A DNA stretch of 64,000 nt, taken from Aquanectria penicillioides. Taxonomy: Eukaryota > Ascomycota > Sordariomycetes > Hypocreales > Nectriaceae. Of this stretch, positions 1 through 11,746 are shown piece by piece (positions within the stretch are counted from its first letter, which is position 1; every line of letters starts with the position of its first letter). Where the stretch lies: assembly GCA_003415625.1 (NCBI GenBank), contig PYIU01000006.1:1922001-1986000 (forward strand), written 5' to 3'. The position numbers and the translations under genes are program-made. The notes beneath the pieces were generated by a model, which was not told the DNA's origin, did not search any database, and was given only the letters and a program-made list of their open reading frames with translations.

Positions 1-904
1 CTTGATCTTAGGGAGGACCAGAGTGACCAGCTTGTCAATGAACTCGTAAGCAGCACCGCCCTTCAATGTCACTTTGCAACCACCCTTATCACCCTTTCTG
101 ACGCCCCACTGGACGACACCATGCTTGACGTGGGTGACCTCAGGGAAAGCGCCGGAGATGGCCTGGATGGCAGCGCGGGCGACGTGCAAGTATTCCTTGT
201 TCTGTCCACCCAGGGGCGCATACGAGTTGATAGTGACGGCCTCGATCTCGGGGATATTGTGCCACTCAATGTCGCGCTCGAGGATTCCTAGGCGAGAGGA
301 GCCACCACCACGGGGTCCTCGGCGAGGACGGTTCTTGTGGTATGGCGAGGCACCATCCCACTCTCGCAACACACCCTTGCTGGACTCGGGAAGAACGGTG
401 CCAGGCGGGACATGTGTGTAGGTCATGGTCATCAGATCAGGAGCGATGGTGGAGTCGTAGGTGTGCTTTAACCTCGGGAAGTTGAAGGGTCCAGGGACAA
501 AATCTCGGGCAGTCGGGTCGGAGGAGGCGGGCATCTGAACAGGATGGAGAGGGCCGCGGTAGTACTTGGGAGGATGATACTGGTAACTGTTGGAAAGCTC
601 TGTTAGCGACTGCATCATGGCCCTTAATCGGCGTGATTTCCTCCACTCACCGGTTTCCGGGCAACTGCTTGTTCCTTGACTTGGCCTTCTCGGTCGCATT
701 GAAGGCATCGAGATCCTTCTGGTCGGGGGAAGGGGTGGAAAACGACGAGGCGGAGTCGAGGTCTGCGAAGGCATTCGAGGCGGCCGCGGGCTTGTCGGCC
801 TGTGTGGAGGCGAATCTGCTGACGCCGGAGGGAACGGGTCGTAGAGGTAGCTGCCTTCGACCCAATGCGCTCGCCATGCGAGCTCCTTCTCTGAGGGAGG
901 CCAT
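1..904 (-). CDS. mrpl7: Mitochondrial large-subunit ribosomal protein uL5m (MRPL7-like), 3' end cut by window edge
   Basis: Exons 904-651 and 586-1, with one 64-bp GT-AG intron (650-587). 280 residues are visible and the reading frame is still open at base 1. The protein opens with an Arg-rich, acid-poor stretch (MASLREGARMASALGRRQ, then FAST) typical of a mitochondrial presequence. This favours the ATG at 904 over the in-frame ATG at 988. The later part has the uL5 features: a motif around DIEWHNIPEIEAVTINSYAP, then HGVVQWGVRKGDKGGCKVTLKG. uL5 sits in the central protuberance of the large ribosomal subunit and contacts 5S rRNA in bacteria; the yeast mitochondrial member is Mrpl7. Identification is from motif recognition, not alignment. 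It is divergent from the next gene, across 3.6 kb. Confidence 0.85.
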
Positions 905-3900
905 GATTGTCGTGTGCTGTGTTGGATTGCACGCAATTCGAGCTCTCCTCGACAAAGATGAGTGTCGCGTAGAATTGGAAATTTCCAATGCTCAGTCGGC
1001 TGGTGCCGTCACGAGCCACATGTGGCTGGTGCTACAATTGCCATCGAGTTTGCCGTGGCGGTGTGCTTGGCCCTGTCCTGGCCCATGCTCAGATGCCCTC
1101 AAGGTCTCGGCATCAGAATCAGGCAGTTTCGACCATTGAGTTGCCATTCATAGACCCGTGCCTTATCTTTAGGTTTGCTACCTACCCACGTCTTTCTCTA
1201 TTCATACCAATCTTCATTGGATTAGAATAAATGCGGCCCGGAACCTTCCCCGAACTCTGAAAGTTGACACCTACCTAAAAGCATTGTTCGCTTTCATCTG
1301 GGAAACATTGATAACGAGCCACATCCCCGGCATGGGGTGATTGTGACCAACCCGACTGGGAAAGTTTCCTAATCATCTCAAAGAAAATTCTTCAAACCTG
1401 GAATATCTCACTTGGATCACATTGTTTTTTTGTCCCTCACTGCAAAGAGTCATCGGGTGGTGCCTCCGGAGTTATCTTACTGCCTGCTTTCGGCACGTGT
1501 ACAACAACTTCAACAGGTGACCAAGTGAGCCCGACACTTCCGCATTACTCCAAAAGTTTGCCATTTTCAATGTGTATCAATGTGACCTAATCTAATTGAT
1601 TGATAAGAGAGGGAGAATATTGTACTAAGAACCCAAATAAACCCGAGGGAGACAGAGTTCAACTTATTTTGGGGGATTGAAAGGTCTCGGTCGGCCCTGT
1701 GGATCTATCTATTTCGGGCCTACGTTCTTTTCCTCCTAGCCATTTTCTCAGCTTCATGGGCTATTCTCTCCCCGGAGGAGTCCATATTAAATGCAGTGGT
1801 ACGAATAACAAATGGTCTTAACCCCGCGGGGTTTCAGGCTTTCGCGGGGCCCGCCGCCAAGTCTCGCGCCCGAGCACATGGTCAAGCAAGACTCAGTTGG
1901 CAAATGACGTACTCCCCTTGCATTAAATTCAACCATCACAGCTTCTAGATGCGACAAGAAAATCTCGGGAACATTTGTTGGGTGCGTGACCGGTTGTCGT
2001 GTGGATGGGAGCGAGAACGAAAGGTCGGTGATGTCAGAGCAAACAGTAGAACCATTTGCCCTTGGCTTGGCCGGTTTGGACAATGTCATAGGTTACTCCG
2101 AATGGCCAGGCCGTAAATGGTTGGACGCGGCGTGCCCGTGGTCCGACAACCCGTTTCGTAACAACCCTTCCGCCAGCTTTCGGACCCAACAGGTGATGCC
2201 AAGGCCCGAGACACAGCTGGGGCGGGTAAATTTTGGGGGGCCTCTTTATTCCGTCCTCTGGGGATCGACCCTGCGGTTTCTTTCGGATGGTCCCCGCGAT
2301 CCCGCGCTGGCGGTCGATCTGCTGATGGGAGTGCGAGTTTGGCAAGATGGGAGGGTTACCGAATTGCGCGGTCCATACGTAACCGTACCCGTAACCTGCC
2401 CGACAGGCTGCTGGATATGGGAGCATCACTTGGCATTGTCGGCTGGTTTGCTGGACAACCGCAAGGGCGGGCCCGTTACAGCGAATGCGCGGCGCGGCGC
2501 ATTGCGGTACGGCGGTGATGCAATATGGTGGAAAGCGAACGCGAAAGCATGCGACGGCGTAGCCGAGTGCCTTGTAGGCTACTTTTTTTCCTGTCTATCT
2601 TCTTGTTGGCCATGACTCCCTTCAACAGGATGGCGCAAGACTTCCCAAAGGAATATGCAGGCATTACGCGCCATTGCAACAAGGGCCCATCCTGGTTTCT
2701 GTTCTAAGAACGGAGTATGTACGGTGTATGTATGCTGTAGGGTTTTTTTTTCGTTTTGGGTCACACGTCCCGATGAATGGCGTCGCCGCAGGGTTACACG
2801 CCCCCGGCGCTACATTGGACCCTGGATGAGATGGGATGAGGGGCAATGCGAATGCGCGCGTGGGATTTGGGGGGGGGCAATCATGGCACTCGCTTTGTCA
2901 ATTTTTTTCCCTTTTACCCAGTTACCTATTTCCCCTATGTACCCAGAATCCCGGGCGATGACTGGATGAATCGGCTTTTCGTTTTGCAGATCTCGTGTGA
3001 TAATCACCACTTTCGGTTCCGGAACAGTACAGTCCTCTCGGGGTCCGATACACCGCTAAAGGTCCGGTGTCATGGGTCATGGCCACTAACACTAAATAGC
3101 CACGAACCACACACTATTCCACACGTCTATGTCGGTCCTTACCTTATCCACACGACCGGCCTTGGTTTAGGTAGATGGGTTTTTTCGTTTGGGAAATCAT
3201 CACAGATCACGGGACAAGAAAGAATGAGCGTTGCCTAGTTTAGGTATGTAGATGGCTGTACTCTGGACCTGTCGTCTAAGTTGGTCACAGCAATGCACTA
3301 TTATTTGTCGTTGATCCTTGGCCACGACACACACACACACGAAGTCCGGGGCTAACAAAGGGCAATAGAGAAGACGAGGAGTAAAAAATATCATCCAAGC
3401 AAATTGCCCAGCAGCTTCCACGTTGGACATTAGCTCACTCACCAAGCGAATGGAGCCCTGCGAAGCGGCCGTTTGGTCGCGGGCACCCTTGGTTCGTGAT
3501 GCGTGGTGCAGTGGGTGGTGGTGGCCCGTAGTGCGTGAGGTGCGTGGTGGTCCCTCTCCTGTGGTGTGGCCGCGGACGTGGATCCTCGGACATAGACCAG
3601 GAATGTCCAAGGTACGAACCAATACAGGGGACCGGTGGTGGGTAGGGCCACCCAAAGTAAGCTCCTCGGTAGCCCGCTCAGGGGACCGGACAGGGAGGTC
3701 AGGGGCCCAACAGGGACCCGAAGAGTGCAATCCCACCCAACCTGCCAATCCAATGGGGGTCCAGTCCCGTCCACGATTGGCGGTCCAGGCCATCCTACAG
3801 GGCCTTTGACGACAATCCAGCGCCTGCAGCCCACCCGTGCACCACCAAGTCCCCACTGTCCCGTCCCCGCCACCGCTGCAACTAGCAATCTGGCAACTTG

Positions 3901-4530
3901 TACCATCCCATACCGCCCACGCGGCAGAGCTACCTGGGCCGGTAGACTGGGGCTTTTTGGTTGCTCCCATCCATTTTTGGGTGCCCTCAACAGGCACTCG
4001 CTCTCGGTCGCTGAAACCTGCAAAGGGACCCTTGAAGCTCCAGCTGCACCCCCTCGCTGTCGTAGTCGTCCTCGCTGTTCGCCCTCGTCCGTCGCCTTTC
4101 TTTATCCAAGTCGCCCGCCCCGAGTTTGCCTTCACCTTTAACCAGGCAGTCTGCTATTTTTTGTTTTCTTTTCCTCTTTTTTTCTTTTTACTCCTCCTCC
4201 CTCTTTCCTGTGATCTCTCCGCATCCCACCTCCTACACTTCCAGAGGCTCCTTCGCTTTCCGTCGCCCGCCAAGCTACCACACCCGCCCGCTCATCTCCC
4301 CCTCCGTCCACTCGACACCAGCACCGACACCAACACCAAGTCGCTGATTCCTACGCCACCGCACGAGCGCATCGAGCTGAACATCCAAAACACACCACGC
4401 CAGCGGATGCGACCCCGATGATGAAGGATTTGGGCGCTCAGCTTCTACCTCGCTAATCGTTGCGAGCGCTTCTTCCTCTTCTTCTACTTCGTAATTCCTC
4501 CCGCTCAACTTCTCGCCATCCACATCCATC
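905..4530. other. Long intergenic region upstream of uL5m and of the ubiquitin protease
   Basis: 3.6 kb with no recognisable gene. It holds the divergent promoters of the two flanking genes. Visible landmarks are a (CA)n run at about 3327-3340, G-runs near 2868-2877, and a GC-rich block at about 3430-4100 where long chance reading frames occur on both strands. The last 400 bases become strongly pyrimidine-rich. Two open frames were considered and not accepted as genes: 1986-2615 (+, 209 codons) and 3200-4135 (-, 311 codons). Both lack a recognisable domain and have low-complexity composition. Confidence 0.6.
4141..4250 (+). promoter_or_regulatory. Pyrimidine-rich tract in the leader of the ubiquitin protease gene
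   Basis: A dense C/T stretch, including several runs of T and CTCCTCC, lies 280-390 bases before the start codon at 4531. Such tracts are common just upstream of transcription starts in filamentous ascomycetes. The assignment as core promoter or 5' leader is inferred from composition and position only. Confidence 0.4.
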
Positions 4531-7416
4531 ATGAAGGAGTTTCCCAGGAAGTTCCTGAGCTTGCGCGACAAGAATGGCTCCGGTCGCCGTGCCAAATCGA
4601 CGCCGCCGGTGCCCGTGCCGGCGGTCCCAAACAATAGCAACAAGGTGCGTCGCGACGCTCTACATATTTCCAAGCTTGTCGAGGTGCCTTTGCATCATAT
4701 TTGGCCAGTCGAGGCTTCCGTGGTGCTCTGGACGCCTTCAATCGGGCAGTGTTGCTAACGGTTTTCTTACCACAGCCTCGACCCCTCTCAGCTGGCGCCT
4801 TCATGGCCATGTTCAAGCCAGACAAACAAGCCCCGAAAGCCGAAGCCGAAAAGGAAAAGGATACAACTCAAGATGTACGCCCATCGCCTCCTCCCAATCA
4901 CCCCCAGAGCAATGCATTAATCTATTCTCCCATACAGGTCGAAGAGGTCATCAAGCAGCTAGACCAGCTAAACATCACAAACGTGACGCCCGACCATATT
5001 AACGACATCATGGCCACCAAGTTCGCCGACGGTGACCCCAAGAAGACCGTCGAGTTCATTGACATCGAGCAAAAGGCTGCCGCCGGGATCATCATGCCGT
5101 ATGATCCCAGTGTGGACATGGTAGGCGCCGAAAACCGCGGCAACGTCACTTGCTATCTCGATGCCTTGCTATTCGCCATGTTCTCCAAGCTCGACGCTTT
5201 TGAGTGCATGCTCAAGAATGATTTCCCCGAAGAAGACAATCGCACCAAACTAGTCAATCTCCTGCGCATGTGGGTAAACATGCTAAGAACCGGAAAGTTG
5301 ATTCACACAGATCTGGTAATTTACAAACTCAACCATCCCCCGCGGCGGCATTCGTGACTAACCTAGCACAGACCAAGCTGATTCAAGACGCCCTGGCTGA
5401 CTGCGGTTGGTCAGACGCCCGCATGCTTGAGCAACAAGACACTTCGGAAGCCTTTGCCTTTATAACCGAGACCCTGCAGCTACCCCTCCTATCCCTACAG
5501 GTCGACCTCTTTCACCAGGGTAAAAAGGACAAGGACGACCATAAAGTTGTCTACGAGCGTCTTCTGAACCTCGCCGTACCCCCTGATCCCGAGGAGAAAG
5601 GTATCAAGCTGGAAGATTGCCTCGAAGAGTATTTCAACGCTCAGGTTGATGTCCAGCGGGACAGCGAAGAGGCCAAAAAGTCTAGCCTTCAGGAAAAGGC
5701 CTATGGCGATGCCCCGAAGCTGGTCCATCGGGATACGATCCGCTTAATCACTGAGGAAATAGGCGAAGCATCTACCCCCACAGTCACCGCATCACCTATC
5801 GCCATTTCACCCTTGCAGCGAACGCCAACCAATGAGAAGGAGCTGGCATTGCCCATACCCGAGACGAAATCCGAAAAAGACAGTGAGGTTCCAAAGGTCG
5901 AGCAGGAGGAAAATGTTGCAGGTCTAAGCACTAAGGCGGTGGTTCCCCCAGAAAAGCCAGCCGTGCGAGCGAGGTCGCAAAGTGTCATTCAACGAGTCGT
6001 GCTAGATGAGCAAGGTCGCCCATCCACCCCGGACAACCCCACAATGTTGCAAAAAGCAATGCGCAAAGGTTCCACCGTTGTGAAAGCCGTCACTATTCCT
6101 GCGTGGCAATTTTTCAGGCTCATTCGTAAGTTCCAAGTACTCAGGTCATAGTTGAATCGCAAATTCTGATTATCTTGGCAGCTTGGCATGCTCTCACCAG
6201 CAACGAGCCTCGAAATAACGTGGAGGTCGCGATGAACCTCGACCAAAGACCCGTGGTGGGCATCTGTCTCAAGCGTTATGCAATGACCGAATCCGGCCAA
6301 CCCAAGAGGCACAATACATTTATCGACATCCCCGACAGCCTCAGGCTTCCTCATTTTATGATGGCCGACGATCCCAAGCTCGAGGAAGAACCCAATATGC
6401 TAAGTACAGAATACAAACTCGTGCTCCAGTCTGTCATTTGTCATCGCGGAGATTCGCTGCAGAGTGGCCATTACATCGCGTTCGCCAGGGTCGCCCCGAA
6501 ATTGCTCACAGACAATCGACGACACAACTTTGATCCACCACCAGACTATGAGGAGGCACAATGGGTTCGATTCGATGATCTTCAGCTTGATAAGCGAGTC
6601 ACCTATGTGGATGACATCAAACAGTCCTTGAAAGACGAAATGCCCTACCTTCTCTTCTACCAGATTGTGCCAATGGTAGAAGTCACACCTCCATCCCTCG
6701 ATGGTACCGAGACAGATCCACCTTCATACAACGAATCCAAGATTAGCATCGAGCTTCCCCCGACACCCACGCGCGTTGATAGCAACCAGCTCGGCATTTC
6801 TGGTCAGGACGAGGGATATTTCGATACTCCAACAGCCGACAACTCACAGCTTACCCCCAGCAAACCTCCCAGCATCCGACTGTCGTCTGATAGTGAGAGA
6901 CTACCCCGGAGAAGTGGAGAACACTATGGATCTTTCCTCGGCGATTCTCGTCGTCCAAGCGTAAATTGGTCCGAGTCGGCTGGCGTGACACCCGCTATTA
7001 CCCCCAACTCCCACTCCCCTGTCATCACTCCTAGCGAGGAGTCTACTTCATCCAGGCTATCCCGCGCAGCATCCCGATTCGCCAAGGTCAACCGAAGCCG
7101 GCCAAGCAGTCAAACTGGAGAGGGTCGCATCAGTTTCTCCATGACCCGCTACGTCGGCCTCATGCGGCCAAGCAAGGAGCCTTTGTCGGAGAAGGAGACG
7201 AATGGTCTTGGGACTTCATCGGCCAATTCAACTGGGCCATTGACTCTCGAATCATCTAAAGAAGGGAGCGACTCCGCAGCCCCGCCCGAGCCGGAGCAAC
7301 CACATGTCCATCACCACCACACTCAAAAACATAGCCATAAGCGAATCCGGTCCAAGGAGAAGGTCAACAAAACGAAAAACAGCGCTCAGCCTGAGCGAGA
7401 ATGCACAGTTATGTAA
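4531..7416 (+). CDS. Ubiquitin-specific protease (USP/UCH family), CYLD-like catalytic box, C-terminal CaaX motif
   Basis: Five exons: 4531-4644, 4776-4874, 4938-5315, 5372-6125 and 6182-7416, giving 859 residues. It is a cysteine protease predicted to remove ubiquitin. The Cys box is RGNVTCYLDALLFAMF with the nucleophile near residue 143. The His box is GDSLQSGHYIAFAR with His near 545, and KRHNTFIDIPDSLRLP precedes it as in other USPs. The Cys box differs from the usual GNTCYLNS and resembles CYLD (CYLDxxLF). About 130 low-complexity residues separate the two halves of the domain. The tail is Ser/Pro-rich and contains a His-rich stretch (HVHHHHTQKHSHK). The protein ends CTVM-stop, a consensus farnesylation box. 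The 63-bp second intron is stop-free and a multiple of three, so a form 21 residues longer is possible. It is convergent with tom40. Which yeast Ubp it corresponds to is not clear. Confidence 0.85.
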
Positions 7417-8692
7417 ACAGAACCCATGGCGATGGCATGCTAGCAGCAGACACAGCAACCCAACCTACCGGGAGCGAAACAGGGTATTCCAAGACACTCG
7501 GGAAAAAAGAGAAAAAAAGAACACGGGAAAAATGAACTAAGTCTTTGATTTATATTTTGAATACGCATTTGTAGAGGAGTTGTTGGGATCGAAACACAAT
7601 GACACACTGACGGAGCCACGTGCCCCCTTTGTCGTAATGGAATGATATTTGGACAGGGCAAGGCTGTTGGGCAGGAAAGAAACACAAGACGATCAAACCA
7701 TGACGCGGTATATGGAAATCAGGCAGAGGCGGCATCACTGGCATTGCGCATTTACATGGGGAAAATAACAAGATTAGCATGGCGTTGGCGGAGCGTGGTA
7801 TCAGACACCTATGGTGGCCACGACAGTACACTTTTGTTTTCAGGGCCTATGAGCGGATACGCATATATAACATGGAACAGGCCCAACTGCAGGCAGGCCT
7901 TGATTTTTTAAACACTTGTGTGTTCAGTTAGAGACGGTGATGTTTTGACACTCGCTCCACTGTGTCTCATCGCCAGATGAATGCCCTCTTCGTGAAACCA
8001 CAACAAGTGATGTGGGCTCCCGATGTGAGTAGCGAGAAGCACAAAATGTCACATCCCGAGGCATTGACAGACGAACAAGTCCACACAGCAACTCATACTG
8101 TCAAAAGCACGCGACGGTTCTTGTTTTAAAAGGCATCATCTTGTCTATTTCCTTATACACAGTACATGACAGGGGCCATTTCCCAATGGCCTCTCTTAGA
8201 TGCATCCCATCAACATAACCACCTCGTATACGGGGAGGGGGAGATAAGAAAGACCCGACTTTACCCTGCCCCTTTGCTGTGACGTGCGCACACCGAATGT
8301 CAAACAATGCTTTCTTTCTTTGCCAAGACCGGAAATAATAAAAAAACGGCCTCGGACGGGTAATATACATGGATGTCATGATCCTGCCGGGACACACCTT
8401 GTTTCAGGGAGTCCTGACACAAGTCATGACAACAAGATCGACCTCGAAACAGAGATCTCAGAGAGAGGAGGGGGAGTGATGATACAAGCAGCTCCGACAA
8501 AGTTTTCGTTCGTCGCATCATCAGGGGAGGGAAAGGACAACTAATAAGACATCAGGGGGGAGGGAAAGGGTTCGAGGTCTGGGCTTCTTTGCGCTGTTCA
8601 ACATCGGGTTTTACAATTAAATTATTCCATCAACGGAGAGCGGAATTGGGTTGTTGCGCTAGGTTGTTGGGACGGTTCTTCAAGCATTCCGC
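7417..8692. other. Intergenic region between convergent genes
   Basis: The 3' flanks of the ubiquitin protease (+) and tom40 (-). Only short chance reading frames are present. Nothing further is recognised. Confidence 0.6.
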
Positions 8693-9883
8693 TTAGAAGG
8701 GGATGTTGGGAGGAGGCTGAGAGCTGAGAGCCTCCTGCTGGTCCTGCAACTCTTCAGGAGCGGCCTCAATGGACACGCCCAGGCCGATCTTGGCTTGGTG
8801 CTGCAAACGAAGCATTAGTACGTTGGCCCAACAGTGCAGTCATCCATCAGGAATACTTACAGTGAAGTGGTCGATATCGGCGGCGAAGGTCATCATGACG
8901 GGAGGAGCAACACGCTTCTCGAGAACGCAGCTAAGCTTACCCTTGGAGTCTACCTGGGCACGGAAAGTGGACATACGGAAATCGTACTTGGCACCGACGG
9001 TGGCGACGCCCTCCTTCTGGATGCCGCCGCCCATGAGACCGCCGGGAGAGGGGACAAGTCCAAGGCTCAGGTCAACACCAGCCTGGACCTTGTCGGAAAG
9101 CCTCCTCCAGTACGAGGTGTTCAGGGTGCCCATGGCAGCCTGGAGCTGGGCGGTAGCGATCCAATCGGTAGACTTGTAACGGGCAGCGTAAGAGACGGCG
9201 CACTCGGGACCTTGGGTGAGGGCAGGTCGCTGCCAAAGGGTCTCGAGACCAAGAGCAAGCTTGGGGGTAACAGACTGGAGGTAGCTGCCGATGAAGATAC
9301 CGGTCAGGCCGCCCTCGAGGTAGGAGGGGTTAAGCATCTTAAGCGAAGCGCTAAAGTCGTTGCCGGCGTACTCGTGCTCGAATTGAGCCATATCCTGGCC
9401 ACCGGGGAGATGGAGAGCTGGGACTTGGAGACAAGCTTGTCGGACCATCGCCAGTTGAATCGGCCGGAGAGAGAGCCCTCGTTGTCGAGGTTACCCTGGC
9501 AGAAGACCTATGGGATGACGTTAGTGTCGCGTGGAGATGACAAATTGATTATCGTCTGAAATAGGTCGTACCTTGCCAGTGCCATACATGGCAGCAAAGG
9601 TGTAAGGGTTCAGGCGCTCGCCCATGGCAAACTGGTGGGAGACCTGGAAGAGGGGGGCCATGCTGAAGATCTTGGTCAGATCGGCGCGCATGCCGGTGAA
9701 CATGTAGTTGTTGAGGAAGACATCGCGCTGAACCTCCTTGGCGAGGTTCTCAATGGTTCCGGGGTTGGGCAGGTTGAGCTTGGCTCTTCGCTCCTGGAAG
9801 GAATTGAGGGCATCGCCTATCGAGGCGGCGACGGGGTTGGATAGAAGGAGGGACCGGATGGGGTCCAATGCAGCGGAAGCCAT
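8693..9883 (-). CDS. tom40: TOM40, channel of the mitochondrial outer-membrane translocase; one-base frameshift in exon 2
   Basis: Exons 9883-9572, 9507-8861 and 8800-8693, with GT-AG introns of 64 and 60 bp. Tom40 is the beta-barrel pore through which nearly all nuclear-encoded mitochondrial proteins enter. The protein matches the Neurospora type closely: [64 protein letters not shown], and a final NIPF. About 355 residues are expected. The exons total 1067 nt, one short of a multiple of three. The frame breaks at a run of four C on the coding strand (9407-9404), between LSIS and GGQDMAQ. Homology is continuous on both sides, so this is a lost base and not an intron. Tom40 is essential, so an assembly error is the likeliest cause. 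Confidence 0.93.
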
Positions 9884-11746
9884 TGTGGGCGAGGATTGCG
9901 GTGGCCTTGAAGCCGGGAGGAATTATCGAGGAATGGGCGAAAGCGGGCAGAGAGGAGCGGAAACGGGGCGATGTCGGAGGGATCGGGGACCGAAGAAGAG
10001 GGAGGAAGGGTCAAGATGCTATCGGAGCAGCTTGGGTCGAGTCCCGTTGCCGTGAACGCCAGAAACGTGATGACGAGCGCGGGTGCTATTTGGAGAGATG
10101 GAGTTGGGAATGGAGATGGAGAATAATTTTCATCAGGCCCCGGACAGCTCCCTAGTGAGGAGCACGAGCCACCCAATGATGCTGAGTGCTGCCCGGTTTT
10201 TTGGTGGCGGAGATTAGCATATTCCGGCCTCCGTTGCTTTTCGTCAACGTGGCGCGTGAGAAACTGTGAAAGCGGAAGCCGAGGCTTAGCCGCGCTCGTG
10301 TGGCACAGGCACAGGCGCAGACACGAGAATAGCCGCTGGAGGGTCTCGGGTAGGTAGGTACGAATATGTAGGTATGTATGTCATCAAGCACTGACGCTGC
10401 AATAGCAACAAGAGGAGGAGCAACACCGAATTTACATGTACGAAAAGAAAGAAAATAGGGTGAAATTAAAGTCAATCACGCTGCTGTTTCGCTAATGGGT
10501 TCTTTAACAGAACCTCTTAAATACTATTCCTCTTTTGTTGTTCAAGGGTGTGACTGTTGGAATATCCCGAGTCTATCAGCTCGATGTTAGCTTTTCGAGC
10601 CTATTGCTCTGTGTGGTTCTACACCCAACACAAAAAAAAAAAAACACAAGGATGATCTCATCAAGTGTGCTATAGTGATACAAGCTTACCGACAACATAC
10701 AGCTCCCAGTACCCCCGTGACCCGTGTCAATTGGTGACCAAATGACGCAAGACTGTGATGAGGTTGATCTTGACATTTCTACTAACTGCTCAAGAGGAGT
10801 TTGTTGATATTGGTGTCAGTTCTCAGGCATGGCGAGCCTCGCAATCCTTCGCCGAAATCTAGGTACCTAGGTAGCGAACATCCTAGGTCCGGTACAATCC
10901 AGATCGACCCAAGTAGAGGGTACCTCGTACTCAATGCCTTTTCCAGCCATTTGGGTTCACAGGGATGATTTGCGCTGCACGCGACTGGATGACGTGCCGG
11001 TCCACTGGGTACAGGTACTTGACGGGAACGAAACGAGAAGGGTGGCTACGTTACGTAGGTACCTAGGTGCCTACTTCGTGCTTGGCCCAGTAGCTCTGTG
11101 CTACGGATTGCTTGCTTGGATCGGCTCCGCTGTGAGACGTTCTTCATACCCCGGAAGCTCAATGAATTAGACAACGCTTCTCAGGTAGCCGGCGTCAACG
11201 AATATCGGCGCATCCACGCCTTTGCTTCACTCTCTCGGCCATGGAAGGAGCCCACCGCCCAACCTCATTCAAGTTTAAGCTGGGAAGTGGCTGGTGGGGA
11301 AGCCCCGATAGTGGCTAGTGCGCGAGCCAGCTTCCACCCCGCCGACATTGCCCGCCTTCTTGTCTTGACTGTCCCGCACATCACCGTCACTTGGCGTGGA
11401 GCCTGCAAGTTGTTGGGCGATTCCGTCTCTGAAAAAAAAAACAATCCAACCATCAGCTTATCTTCCGACTCTAAGAAAGGGCCTTGCGGTATCGCTACCC
11501 CAAGCAGCGCTTCCGTCGGCACATCAACTGCGGGCATTTGACTCTAGCCACTTCGCCTGGCAGTCGCACAAGGCTGTGCAAGAATCTAGGCTGAGTCCCT
11601 CCGGATGACGGGAGCATATCAACGCCTTAGATAAACCACAAGCTCAATATCTTTCCCCTTTCGCGAAGAGGTCATCTCACTATTCATTGTTCATCGTCAC
11701 TGGCCGACAAAAGGTAATTCCGACTGGTTCAGATCCCCATTTTGCC
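9884..11746. other. Divergent promoter region between tom40 and the PFK-2 gene
   Basis: 1.9 kb without a recognisable gene. It contains a poly-A tract near 10630-10643. It also holds two near-identical palindromic elements, CTAGGTACCTAG at 10859-10870 and TAGGTACCTA at 11056-11065, within GGTACC/CCTAGG-rich sequence. Confidence 0.5.

Noticed and set aside
1986..2615. 209-codon open frame on the plus strand
   Set aside because: No recognisable motif, no strong start context, and an equally open stretch on the opposite strand (2429-2034). Kept only as a note; transcript evidence would change this.
3200..4135. 311-codon open frame on the minus strand
   Set aside because: GC-rich, low-complexity composition, no domain, and overlapping open frames on the other strand (3635-4141 and 3837-4421). 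Best explained as a chance frame in the promoter region.
7771..7795. GATTAGCATGGC resembling part of U6 snRNA
   Set aside because: Only about 12 bases agree. The flanking U6 sequence, the ISL stem and a T-run are absent.
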